Origin: JABJMC01 sp964473745
GTDB lineage: Bacteria > Patescibacteriota > Gracilibacteria > UBA1369 > UBA12473
NCBI GenBank assembly: GCA_964473745.1
Contig: CAYYQE010000012.1
Span: 1 to 41,767, forward strand
Length of the DNA stretch: 41,767 nucleotides
Reading direction: 5' to 3'
Part shown: positions 21,003 through 29,216 of the stretch, piece by piece
Layout of the letters: each line of letters opens with the position of its first letter
How positions within the stretch are numbered: position 1 is the first letter of the stretch
Notes under the pieces: generated by a model
Databases searched by the model: none
What the model was told of the DNA's origin: nothing
What the model saw: only the letters and a program-made list of their open reading frames with translations
Made by a program: the position numbers and the translations under genes

Positions 21003-23099
21003 CTAAGACGTGATCCCTTTATCAGCCTTAATTTTTTCAATAATATTCTTAGGAGCTTTGGCGTAATGAGCGAATTCCATGGAATAACCAGCGCGACCTT
21101 GGGTCATAGATCTTAGGTCAGTGGCATAACCAAACATTTCTGCTAAAGGAACATTAGCGCGGACAAATTTGGATGGACCGCGATCTCCCATTTCTTGAAT
21201 TTGGCCACGACGGGAATTTAGATCTCCCATAACGTCTCCCATGTAGTTTTCGGGGGTAATGGCTTCGACTTTCATGATTGGTTCGAGAATAACCGGACTA
21301 GCGGAGCGAGCCCCATCACGGAAACAGATAGAACCAGCTGTTTTAAACGACATTTCCGAGGAGTCAACATCATGATAAGAACCATCGTAAAGCTCGACCT
21401 TAACATCCACTACTGGGTAGCCGGCCACAATACCGCGAGTCATTGATTCAACAACACCTTTTTGAACGGCCGGAATGTATTCTTTTGGGATTTTTCCACC
21501 AACAATAGAGTTAATAAATTCAAATCCTTTTCCAGGTTCGTTTGGAGAAATTTTCATCAAAACGTGACCGTATTGACCACGACCACCAGTTTGTTTGGCG
21601 TATTTTTCTTCAGCTTTAACTTCTTTTTGGATAGTTTCACGGTAAGCAACTTGTGGTTGGCCAACATTGGCTTCTACTTTGAACTCACGACGCATGCGAT
21701 CCACAATAATATCTAAGTGAAGTTCGCCCATACCGGAGATGATGGTTTGACTAGTTTCTTCATCGCTGTGTACCTGGAAGGTTGGATCTTCTTCAGACAG
21801 TTTTTGTAGAGCAAGACCCATTTTTTCTTGGTCAACCTTGGTTTTTGGTTCAATGGCAATCGAAATAACTGGATCTGGGAAGTCCATAGATTCTAAAATG
21901 ATCGGTTTATTATCATCACAAAGAGTGTTACCAGTCCCGGTTTTTTTAAGACCAACGGCTGCGGCAATATCACCAGCTTTTATTTCTTTTATTTCTTCAC
22001 GAGAATTGGAGTGCATTTGAACTAGACGACCGATACGTTCTTTTTGATCGGTTGAGGAGTTATAAACATAGCTTCCAGATTCTAATTTCCCAGAGTAAAC
22101 ACGGATAAAACAGAGTTTACCGATATAAGGGTCAGTAGCAATTTTGAAAGCTAGTGCTGAGAAAGGGGCATCTTCATTAAGTTCACGGCTATCTTCTTCG
22201 TCAGTGCCGGGTTTGGTGCCTTGCACAGCCGGAAGGTCCATTGGCGAAGGAAGGTAATCACAAACCGCATCAAGCAAAAGTTGCGCTCCTTTGTTTTGAA
22301 GAGCTGTTCCACAAAGAACGGGAATTAATTGAAAAGAAATAGTTGCTTTGCGGAGTGCTTCTTTGAGTTCACTAAGAGGGATTTCTTCGTCGTTAAGATA
22401 TTTTTCCATAAGAGCATCATCAGTTTCAGCAATGCGTTCAATAAGAGTCCCACGATATTCTTCGACTTTTGACTTCATGTCTTCTGGGATTTCCATATCA
22501 ATAACATTTTCACCCATTTTTCCTTCAAATCCGTAAGCTTTTTGAGTCAGAAGATCAATTATGCCGTTGAAGTTGTTTTCTTCACCAATTGGAAGCTGAA
22601 TAGCAACTGCATCTTTGTTAAGTCTTTCGTGAATAGAATCTAAACTCATGTAAAAGTCTCCACCGGTTTTGTCCATTTTATTAACAAACGCCATGCGCGG
22701 AACTTTGTAACGATCAGCTTGGCGCCAAACAGTTTCGGATTGTGGCTCAACACCTTGGGAGCCATCAAAAACAACCACCGCTCCATCAAGTACGCGTAAT
22801 GAACGCTCAACTTCCATCGTAAAGTCTACGTGTCCGGGAGTATCGATAATATTGATACGGTGTTTTATAGCTTCACCGTGAAGGGGAGTCCAAAAACAGG
22901 TGGTACAAGCAGAAGTAATGGTAATTCCACGTTCTTGTTCCTGTTCCATCCAGTCCATAGTTGCTTCACCTTCGTGAACTTCACCAATTTTGTGGCTTTT
23001 CCCAGTATAAAAAAGGATACGTTCAGTAACAGTTGTTTTGCCGGCGTCGATATGGGCACAGATTCCAATATTGCGCAGGTAGTTGAGATCTTCTGACAT
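21003..23099 (-). CDS. fusA: Translation elongation factor G
   Basis: GTPase that drives translocation. From the ATG at 23097-23099 the product is 698 residues starting MSEDLNYLRNIGICAHIDAGKTT, which agrees with the family. An upstream in-frame TTG at 23129 would add ten residues of no conserved character. G motifs AHIDAGKTT, DTPGHVDFT and NKMDKTG are present, as are the domain IV and V signatures (GGRGQYGHV, EPIMKVEAITPENYMGDVMGDLNSRRG). Stop is TAG. It has its own promoter and is separated from rpsG by a lipoprotein gene. Confidence 0.98.
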   Translation of the reverse strand: MSEDLNYLRNIGICAHIDAGKTTVTERILFYTGKSHKIGEVHEGEATMDWMEQEQERGITITSACTTCFWTPLHGEAIKHRINIIDTPGHVDFTMEVERSLRVLDGAVVVFDGSQGVEPQSETVWRQADRYKVPRMAFVNKMDKTGGDFYMSLDSIHERLNKDAVAIQLPIGEENNFNGIIDLLTQKAYGFEGKMGENVIDMEIPEDMKSKVEEYRGTLIERIAETDDALMEKYLNDEEIPLSELKEALRKATISFQLIPVLCGTALQNKGAQLLLDAVCDYLPSPMDLPAVQGTKPGTDEEDSRELNEDAPFSALAFKIATDPYIGKLCFIRVYSGKLESGSYVYNSSTDQKERIGRLVQMHSNSREEIKEIKAGDIAAAVGLKKTGTGNTLCDDNKPIILESMDFPDPVISIAIEPKTKVDQEKMGLALQKLSEEDPTFQVHSDEETSQTIISGMGELHLDIIVDRMRREFKVEANVGQPQVAYRETIQKEVKAEEKYAKQTGGRGQYGHVLMKISPNEPGKGFEFINSIVGGKIPKEYIPAVQKGVVESMTRGIVAGYPVVDVKVELYDGSYHDVDSSEMSFKTAGSICFRDGARSASPVILEPIMKVEAITPENYMGDVMGDLNSRRGQIQEMGDRGPSKFVRANVPLAEMFGYATDLRSMTQGRAGYSMEFAHYAKAPKNIIEKIKADKGITS

Positions 23100-23150
23100 G
23101 AGTGATTTTTTTAAGATTTTTGAAAACAAATGCTTTAGTAAAGCGGAAGC

Positions 23151-23178
23151 ATTATAAGGTTTGGTTGGTTAAAGTCAA
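23151..23178 (-). promoter_or_regulatory. Sigma70-type promoter of fusA
   Basis: On the minus strand TTGACT (23173-23178), 16-bp spacer, consensus TATAAT (23151-23156). It lies between the lipoprotein stop (23184) and the fusA start. The leader of about 45 nt includes a small hairpin GCTTT-ACT-AAAGC. Confidence 0.8.
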
Positions 23179-23183
23179 GCCGG

Positions 23184-23702
23184 CTATTCAATAAAGCTGG
23201 CTAGGGTGTCGACCAGGGTATTATTTGATTCAATAAAATTATTATAGCCAGAATGAAGGTTTTCGTCGTACTCAGCAACAAGATCAAGATTTGTGGCATA
23301 TTCACCACTGGAGTAATAGTCAGCTACGGTTTCGTAAGTTGTTATATAAATATTTCCTAAATCAAGGTAGTTTTCGAATTCTGCTAAAACAGCGGCTTGT
23401 TGGTCGGTGTTTTTGCTAACAAGAGTCAAAACATCTTTGGCAGCGGTTAATTTAAGTTGAGCCGCATCAAGAGCAGCTTGCATGGTGCCGGTGTCTATTT
23501 GGGATTCTTCAGTAACGATGTTAGGTACGCCGGTGTCATAGGCGGTGGTGGTTTCTTCGATAACAGCAGAAGTACTGTTTAGAGTTTCGACCACAGCGTT
23601 GTTGTATTCAACGGTAGAAAGTGAACCATCACTTATACAGCCAATCATAAAAAGAGTGGTGGCTGAAAAAATAGCCAAGATGAGAGTATTGCGGATTTTC
23701 AT
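23184..23702 (-). CDS. Predicted lipoprotein, helical, function unknown
   Basis: A 172-residue protein beginning with a signal peptide (MKIRNTLILAIFSATTLFMIGC). FMIGC at 18-22 resembles a lipobox, with C22 as the likely lipidated residue, so it is expected to be exported and membrane-anchored. The mature part is rich in T, A, E and Y with long helical, heptad-like stretches (TMQAALDAAQLKLTAAKDVL, then AVLAEFENYLDLGNIYITTYETVADYY) and no cysteine, suggesting a helical bundle. I cannot assign a family. It interrupts the rpsG-fusA joint, in the same direction. A promoter lies at 23733-23761. Confidence 0.75.
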   Translation of the reverse strand: MKIRNTLILAIFSATTLFMIGCISDGSLSTVEYNNAVVETLNSTSAVIEETTTAYDTGVPNIVTEESQIDTGTMQAALDAAQLKLTAAKDVLTLVSKNTDQQAAVLAEFENYLDLGNIYITTYETVADYYSSGEYATNLDLVAEYDENLHSGYNNFIESNNTLVDTLASFIE

Positions 23703-23732
23703 GTTTGGGAGAGTTTAAATTTGTATGAAAAA

Positions 23733-23761
23733 AGTTTACCGCAGAAATCGAGGGGGAGCAA
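23733..23761 (-). promoter_or_regulatory. Promoter of the lipoprotein gene
   Basis: On the minus strand TTGCTC (23756-23761), 17-bp spacer starting CCCCTC, and TAAACT (23733-23738). The -10 matches consensus at four of six positions. It lies 20-50 nt past the rpsG stop. Confidence 0.5.
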
Positions 23762-23781
23762 TCAAAATCCTAGTACCCATC

Positions 23782-24237
23782 TTAGTACCTAGCGTAATGC
23801 GCAAAAGCCTTGTTAGCTGCGGCCATCTTATGAGTGTCTTCTTTCCTTTTGACGGCGGTGCCGGTTCCTTCGTGGGCATCGATTAATTGACGAGCAATTC
23901 TTTTAGCAACTGAAGAGCCTTTTTCTTTGCGCGCTGCTTCTAAGATCCAACGGAAAGAAAGCATAATACGTCGTTTTGGCTTAACCTCCATAGGGATTTG
24001 GTAAACCGCGCCACCAATACGTTTGGGACGGACCTCCATGGAAGGTTCAACATTTTCAATAGCTTTTTCGAATACAGATTCAGGATTTTTATGTCCTTTG
24101 TTTTGAATTTCAGTTAGGACGTCTTTGAAAATTCGGCGAGCAATAGTTTTTTTCCCATCAAGCATAATGTAGTTGATGAATTTTTCCTGTAAAGGATTGG
24201 AATCTTGTGGAATGTATTGATGAATTCGTTGAGCCAT
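23782..24237 (-). CDS. rpsG: 30S ribosomal protein S7
   Basis: Nucleates folding of the 16S 3' major domain and contacts E-site tRNA. The 151 residues have KFINYIMLDGKKTIARRIFKDVL, FEKAIENVEPSMEVRPKRIGGAVYQIPMEVKPKRR and the ending HKMAAANKAFAHYARY. It follows rpsL by 8 nt. Normal length; the next gene downstream is not fusA but a lipoprotein. Confidence 0.98.
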   Translation of the reverse strand: MAQRIHQYIPQDSNPLQEKFINYIMLDGKKTIARRIFKDVLTEIQNKGHKNPESVFEKAIENVEPSMEVRPKRIGGAVYQIPMEVKPKRRIMLSFRWILEAARKEKGSSVAKRIARQLIDAHEGTGTAVKRKEDTHKMAAANKAFAHYARY

Positions 24238-24245
24238 AGGATTGA

Positions 24246-24659
24246 TTAGTTTTTAGGTTTTTTGGTACCGTAAACAGAACGTGATTGTTTACGATCAGAC
24301 ACCCCTTGAGTGTCGAGCGTGCCACGGACAATATGATAGCGCACACCAGGAAGATCTTTTACACGACCACCGCGAATTGTTACAACCGAGTGTTCTTGGA
24401 GATTGTGCCCTTCACCAGGGATGTAGGCGTTTACCTCTAACCCATTAGTTAAACGGACACGAGCAATTTTACGTAACGCGGAGTTTGGTTTTTTTGGTGT
24501 CATGGTCGTCACTTTCACACAAACTCCTCGTTTTTGCGGACAGCTAAGCTTAAAAGAACGGTTTTTTAAGGTGTTGAAAATACGTTGCATAGCCGGAGAT
24601 TTGCTTTTTTTCTTCGGCGATTTTCTTGGTTTGCGGATGAGTTGATTGATCGTAGGCAT
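24246..24659 (-). CDS. rpsL: 30S ribosomal protein S12
   Basis: S12 lies at the decoding centre and is the classic site of streptomycin resistance mutations. The 137 residues contain MPTINQLIRKPRKSPKKKSKSPA, TTMTPKKPNSALRKIARVRLTNG (the KPNSALRK loop) and GHNLQEHSVVTIRGGRVKDLPGVRYHIVRGTLD. Compared with the common form there is an insert of about a dozen residues (QRIFNTLKNRSFKL) before CPQKRGVC, as in some long S12 variants. It heads the short rpsL-rpsG unit behind its own promoter. Confidence 0.98.
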   Translation of the reverse strand: MPTINQLIRKPRKSPKKKSKSPAMQRIFNTLKNRSFKLSCPQKRGVCVKVTTMTPKKPNSALRKIARVRLTNGLEVNAYIPGEGHNLQEHSVVTIRGGRVKDLPGVRYHIVRGTLDTQGVSDRKQSRSVYGTKKPKN

Positions 24660-24685
24660 AAGCGTATTAATAGATTGGTAAAGGG

Positions 24686-24714
24686 ATAGTAGAGCTTTTG
24701 TGCTCGGAGTGCAA
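24686..24714 (-). promoter_or_regulatory. Sigma70-type promoter of rpsL-rpsG
   Basis: On the minus strand TTGCAC (24709-24714), 17-bp spacer, TACTAT (24686-24691). It starts immediately past the rpoC stop codon and lies 27 nt upstream of the rpsL ATG. Confidence 0.65.
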
Positions 24715-24718
24715 GTTA

Positions 24719-27700
24719 TTATTCCAAATTATTCATTCGACGGTAAGTAGCCCCGGCGGGGATGAGTTTACCGATAATAACGTTCTCTTTTAATCCTTGG
24801 AGATTATCGACTTTGCGAGTAGTAGAAGCTTCTACTAAAACACGAATGGTTTCTTGGAATGAAGCGGCGGAAAGCCAGCTCGCAGTTTGTAGAGAAATAC
24901 GAGTTAACCCAAGTAGAAGACGTTCGCCCGTGGCTTGAGTTTTTTTCTTTTTCTTGAGTTCTGCGTTAATTGTTTCAAATTCAAGAAAATCAATAATTTC
25001 TCCAGGAAGATATTTGGAATCATTAGATTCTAGGATCCTGATTTTAGAGAACATTTGGCGAATAATAATTTCGATGTGCTTGTCATTAATCTTTTGACCT
25101 TGAGCTGCATAAATACTTTGGACCTCGTTTAAAAGGTATTTTCGGGTGGCTGCTAGGCCGGTTAAACTCATAAGTTCGCGCAAGTTAAGGTGTCCAGTAG
25201 TAAGGGGTTGTCCTGGGCTAACAAGATCATTGTTTTTCACAAGAGCGGCTCTACCGGTTGGTAATTTGTAACTTTCCTCAACTGCTTCATCCGATTTAAT
25301 AATAATTGAGTTTTTGGTGACTTTTACCACTGTGCCGGCTTCGTCTGCTTTGACACTACTTTTGTTCTCTGGATTTTTGGCCAAAACTTCTTTTTTCTTA
25401 AATTTGTCTTTGGCCTTTACAAGGATTTCCATCCCCGAAGCAACTGGATAGGTTTTTTGCATTTCTTCATCGGCAATAATGGATATTTCCGTATTACCGG
25501 AACGACGAGAGAGTTTAACCTTTCCTTTGTTTTGAGAAAGTATGGCGGCTTTTTTAGGTGGGCGAGCTTCGAAAAGTTCTTCCACACGAGTCAAACCTTG
25601 AGTAATATCAGATCCTTCGGCGACACCACCCATATGGAAAGTACGCATAGTAAGCTGAGTACCTGGCTCACCAATACTTTGGGCCGCGATAATTCCAACG
25701 GCTGTTCCGATATCAACTGCTTCGTTGGTTCCTAAGTCTCGGCCATAACACATTTGGCAGATTCCTCGCGGAGCACGGCAGCTCATCACGTCACGAACAA
25801 TCATTTCATCGATGCCAAGTTCTTTGATTTGATCAACTAACTTATGTCCAATACAGGTGTTCTTTTTAGCAAGGACTTTGTTAGTTTTGGGGTGCTTTAA
25901 AGTGTGGACTAAAACGCGTCCATAAATTCGTTTTTCATAATCTTCACCAATTTGGTCACTTTGTTCACGGGTAATTAAATGTTCATGAGCGGAACCACAA
26001 TCGTATTCTTTAATAACCACATCTTGAACAGCATCAACTAAACGACGAGTTAAGTAACCAGCTTCCGCAGTTTTAAGAGCGGTATCAGATTTACCTTTAC
26101 GTCCACCATGCGTGGCAATAAAGTATTCCAAAATCGAAAACCCTTCTTTTAGGTTAGACTTAATTGGAAGTTCAATGGTTTCACCGGCAGGATTAGCCAC
26201 CAAACCTTTCATCCCACAAAGCTGAGTAACCTGTCCCCAGTTACCACGAGCACCAGAGTCAATGGTGTAAAAAATATCGTTTTCCGGAGCAAAGTTTTTA
26301 ATCATTTGCTTGGCAACATCGGATTTGGCTTGAGACCAGATTTTAACAGTGTGTTCATATCGTTCGCGATCAGTAACCATTCCTTTCCAGTATTGGCTGT
26401 TGATCTTTTTAATAACATCAGAAGCTTGATCTACGATTTTTTCTTTTTCAGCCGGAACAACCATGTCTGAAGCACTAATTGAAAGTCCAGAAACTGTTGC
26501 GTATTCAAACCCAGCTTTTTTAATGGCATCAGCCATTTCCGCTGTTTTTTCTTCTCCTAATTCGTTGTAGCATCTGGCAATAGCATTTAGGAGAGCTTTT
26601 TTGGTCATTGGTTGGTTGATGTAGTCCATTCCTTCGGGAATGAGATCATTGAAAATTAAACGCCCAACCGAGGTTTCAATAACTTCTTCATTAATGCGGG
26701 CTTTGATAATTGCTTGAAGGTGAACGTGTCCCATTTGATAAGCAACTAGGGCTTCTTCAAAATTGGCGAAAATCATACCTTCACCTTTTTTCCCAGGGTG
26801 TACTTGGGTTAGAAAGTAACATCCCAGCACCATATCTTGGGTAGGATTAACAATTGGTTCTCCAGCCGAAGGTTTAAGAAGATTTTTGCGCGAAAGCATA
26901 AGGCTTCCGGCTTCTTCTTGAGCTCTTTTTGAAAGCGGGACATGCACCGCCATTTGGTCTCCATCAAAGTCAGCATTAAAAGCCGCACAAACTAGCGGAT
27001 GCACCATAATAGCTTTACCTTCCACAAGAACAGGTTGGAAAGCTTGAATACCAAGACGGTGAAGGGTAGGAGCACGATTTAGGAGTACGTAATGATCTTT
27101 GGTAATGCGTTCCAAAATATCCCAAACTTCACGTTTACTGTTCGTGATTAATCGTTCAGCGTTTTTAATATTATGGGCGTAACCATCTTTGATAAGTTGC
27201 CCAATAACAAATGGTTTAAATAGTTCGAGAGCCATAGTTTTTGGTAATCCACATTGGTGTAGGTTTAGTTTTGGCCCAATCACAATTACGGAACGACCAG
27301 AATAATCCACACGTTTACCAAGTAGATTTTGGCGGAAACGACCTTGTTTACCTTTTAACATGTCAGAAAGAGAGCGTAATTTACGCTTGTCGCCGGTATT
27401 AAAAACAGTGCGGCTTTGGCGAGCACTATTATTAAGAAGGGCGTCGACAGCCTCCTGCAACATTCGTTTTTCGTTACGACAAATTACTTCTGGAGCACCA
27501 ATGGACATAAGCCTTTTGAGGCGATTATTACGGTTGATGACTCGACGGTATAAGTCGTTGAGATCGGAAGCAGCAAAACGACCACCATCCAGCTGCACCA
27601 TTGGTCGCAAATCTGGTGGGATTACCGGAAGAGCGGTCAAAACCATCCATTCAGGATTGATTCCCGCTTTCATTAAGCTCCCGGCAAATTTAAGACGCTT

Positions 27701-28516
27701 AGTAAGTTTTTTGTGCTTTTGACCACTGGCCTTTTTTAGTTGTTCACGGAGACTTTTGGTTTCTTCTTCTAAATTCATGTGTTTGACAACATCGCGAATA
27801 GCTTCGGCACCGGTCCCAGCTTTGAAAACATGTCCAAATTTCATAGACATATCACGATAAGAAAGTTCACTTAGAACATTCCCGGATTCTAAAGAATTAA
27901 GCTCATCACGAGCAGTGCTGTGATTAGTGGTTAATTCTTCTAATTCCGTGGCGAGTTCTTGCTCAACTAAAGCGCGAGTTTGATCGTCTTTAGCACTTGC
28001 TAATCTAGCTTTATGCTCTTTTTGGATTTTTTTCTTATAAGTTTTGAATTCTTCTTTGAGTTGTTCAATGGTTTCTTCTTTTGCTTTTTCATCGACCTGC
28101 GTAACGATGTAGGCAGCAAAATAAACCACTTGTTCAATGGTTTTAACAGGAAGGTTTAATAAAAGGCCAATACGACTGGGAGTAGATCGTAAAAACCAAA
28201 TGTGAGTAACCGGAACAGCGAGTTTGATGTGGGCCATTCGTTCACGTCGAACAATAGATCGAGTAACTTCAACGCCACATTTTTCACAAATCACGCCTTT
28301 GTAACGGATTCTTTTATATTTTCCACAGTAACATTCCCAGTTTTTGGTAGGACCGAAAATCTTTTCACAGAAAAGACCGTCCCTTTCTGGTTTTTGGGTG
28401 CGATAGTTAATAGTTTCCGGTTTTTTAACTTCGCCGTGAGACCAGGAAAGGATCTCTTCGGGCGAGGCGACGGAAATCGCAATCCCTTTAAAGTCTAATG
28501 GTGCAGGTTTTGCCAT
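24719..28516 (-). CDS. rpoC: DNA-directed RNA polymerase beta-prime subunit
   Basis: Catalytic subunit of RNA polymerase. The 1265 residues include the N-terminal zinc site (CYCGKYKRIRYKGVICEKCG, about 57-76), the active-site magnesium motif NADFDGD near residues 510-517, the bridge helix/trigger loop region with AGYLTRRLVDAVQD, the second zinc cluster ending CRAPRGICQMCYG and the C-terminal EAVDIGTAVGIIAAQSIGEPGTQLTMRTFH. There is no large lineage-specific insertion between the conserved regions. The gene ends in tandem TAA stops. It follows ssb rather than rpoB; the gap reads AATAACTCCTTACTTT before the ATG. Confidence 0.98.
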   Translation of the reverse strand: MAKPAPLDFKGIAISVASPEEILSWSHGEVKKPETINYRTQKPERDGLFCEKIFGPTKNWECYCGKYKRIRYKGVICEKCGVEVTRSIVRRERMAHIKLAVPVTHIWFLRSTPSRIGLLLNLPVKTIEQVVYFAAYIVTQVDEKAKEETIEQLKEEFKTYKKKIQKEHKARLASAKDDQTRALVEQELATELEELTTNHSTARDELNSLESGNVLSELSYRDMSMKFGHVFKAGTGAEAIRDVVKHMNLEEETKSLREQLKKASGQKHKKLTKRLKFAGSLMKAGINPEWMVLTALPVIPPDLRPMVQLDGGRFAASDLNDLYRRVINRNNRLKRLMSIGAPEVICRNEKRMLQEAVDALLNNSARQSRTVFNTGDKRKLRSLSDMLKGKQGRFRQNLLGKRVDYSGRSVIVIGPKLNLHQCGLPKTMALELFKPFVIGQLIKDGYAHNIKNAERLITNSKREVWDILERITKDHYVLLNRAPTLHRLGIQAFQPVLVEGKAIMVHPLVCAAFNADFDGDQMAVHVPLSKRAQEEAGSLMLSRKNLLKPSAGEPIVNPTQDMVLGCYFLTQVHPGKKGEGMIFANFEEALVAYQMGHVHLQAIIKARINEEVIETSVGRLIFNDLIPEGMDYINQPMTKKALLNAIARCYNELGEEKTAEMADAIKKAGFEYATVSGLSISASDMVVPAEKEKIVDQASDVIKKINSQYWKGMVTDRERYEHTVKIWSQAKSDVAKQMIKNFAPENDIFYTIDSGARGNWGQVTQLCGMKGLVANPAGETIELPIKSNLKEGFSILEYFIATHGGRKGKSDTALKTAEAGYLTRRLVDAVQDVVIKEYDCGSAHEHLITREQSDQIGEDYEKRIYGRVLVHTLKHPKTNKVLAKKNTCIGHKLVDQIKELGIDEMIVRDVMSCRAPRGICQMCYGRDLGTNEAVDIGTAVGIIAAQSIGEPGTQLTMRTFHMGGVAEGSDITQGLTRVEELFEARPPKKAAILSQNKGKVKLSRRSGNTEISIIADEEMQKTYPVASGMEILVKAKDKFKKKEVLAKNPENKSSVKADEAGTVVKVTKNSIIIKSDEAVEESYKLPTGRAALVKNNDLVSPGQPLTTGHLNLRELMSLTGLAATRKYLLNEVQSIYAAQGQKINDKHIEIIIRQMFSKIRILESNDSKYLPGEIIDFLEFETINAELKKKKKTQATGERLLLGLTRISLQTASWLSAASFQETIRVLVEASTTRKVDNLQGLKENVIIGKLIPAGATYRRMNNLE

Positions 28517-28550
28517 AAAGTAAGGAGTTATTTAAAGCGAGGAATAAAAT

Positions 28551-29192
28551 TTAGAGACCAAGATCAGCGTCAATTAGATTGTCTTTTTTCTCTTCTTCGG
28601 CTGGAGCTTCTTCTTCGGCTGGAGCTTCTTCTTCGGCTGGAGCTTCTTCTTTGGCTGGAGCTTCTTCTTTGGCTGGAGCTTCTTCTTCGGCCGGAGCTTC
28701 TTCTTCGGCCGGAGCTTCTTCTTTAGCTGGGGCCTCTTCTTCATCTGAAGTTTCTTCTTCAGTTTCTTCACTGGTTTCATCATTTGTTAGTGGATCGTCT
28801 CCGTAGTGACTTCCAGCATCGTTGTCTGCCCATTCACCGGCAGCAACTTCATCACCATCACTACGTTTTTCGAGCATAATCATGTCTTGAATGACCACTT
28901 CAGTTTTGAACTTGCGAATACCTTCGGGTGTGTCCCAACTGCGGGTTTTTAAGTAACCTTCAATGTAAAGAAGTTTTCCTTTGCGGACATACTTGTTACA
29001 AATATCAGCTAGTTGTGCCCAGGCAACAACTTCGTGGTACTCAGCGGATGATTTTTTGCGACTATCAGATGTGACCCATTCACGGTTAGTAGCTAAACCA
29101 AAGGTGCAAACAGATTGTCCGCTTTGTGTTTGGCGTAGTTCGGGGTCTCGGGTGACGTTACCAATTAAGATAACTTTATTCACGCTTCTCAT
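28551..29192 (-). CDS. ssb: Single-stranded DNA-binding protein with repetitive acidic tail
   Basis: Binds single-stranded DNA during replication and repair. The OB fold spans about residues 1-108 (MRSVNKVILIGNVTRDPELRQTQSGQSVCTFGLATNREW, EYHEVVAWAQLADICNKYVRKGKLLYIEGYLKTRSW). The tail is acidic and contains eight tandem copies of the hexapeptide EEAPA(K/E) at about 152-199, encoded by an 18-bp DNA repeat. The last residues are NLIDADLGL and not the usual DDDIPF-like tip that recruits partner proteins, so the interaction peptide may have diverged. The gene lies between rpoB (25-nt gap) and rpoC (34-nt gap), two genes adjacent in nearly all bacteria. TTTAACCCCTTTTAAA precedes the ATG. Confidence 0.96.
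   Translation of the reverse strand: MRSVNKVILIGNVTRDPELRQTQSGQSVCTFGLATNREWVTSDSRKKSSAEYHEVVAWAQLADICNKYVRKGKLLYIEGYLKTRSWDTPEGIRKFKTEVVIQDMIMLEKRSDGDEVAAGEWADNDAGSHYGDDPLTNDETSEETEEETSDEEEAPAKEEAPAEEEAPAEEEAPAKEEAPAKEEAPAEEEAPAEEEAPAEEEKKDNLIDADLGL
28596..28739. repeat. 18-bp tandem repeat in ssb (about 8 copies)
   Basis: Tandem units of GCTGGAGCTTCTTCTTCG type (plus strand) encode the hexapeptide EEAPA(K/E). Units differ mainly at one codon (TTC or TTT on the plus strand, E or K). The array is in frame, so copy-number changes would lengthen or shorten the SSB tail without breaking the gene. Confidence 0.85.
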
Positions 29193-29216
29193 TTTAAAAG
29201 GGGTTAAAAATAATTA

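Noticed and set aside
21294..21312. A GCGGAGCGAGC string in fusA resembling the repeat core.
   Set aside because: It lacks the full 13-nt motif and encodes the conserved GARSAS segment of EF-G, so the match is probably accidental.
23100..23129. A ten-residue N-terminal extension of EF-G from a TTG codon.
   Set aside because: The ATG at 23099 gives the standard EF-G start, and the extension lies in the leader of the fusA promoter.
28596..28739. Regular short repeats that could be taken for a CRISPR array.
   Set aside because: Units are contiguous 18-mers without unique spacers and are translated within ssb.
28579..28806. A plus-strand open frame encoding SSAGA repeats, resembling a structural protein.
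   Set aside because: It is the antisense of the ssb tail repeat, with no start context or promoter.
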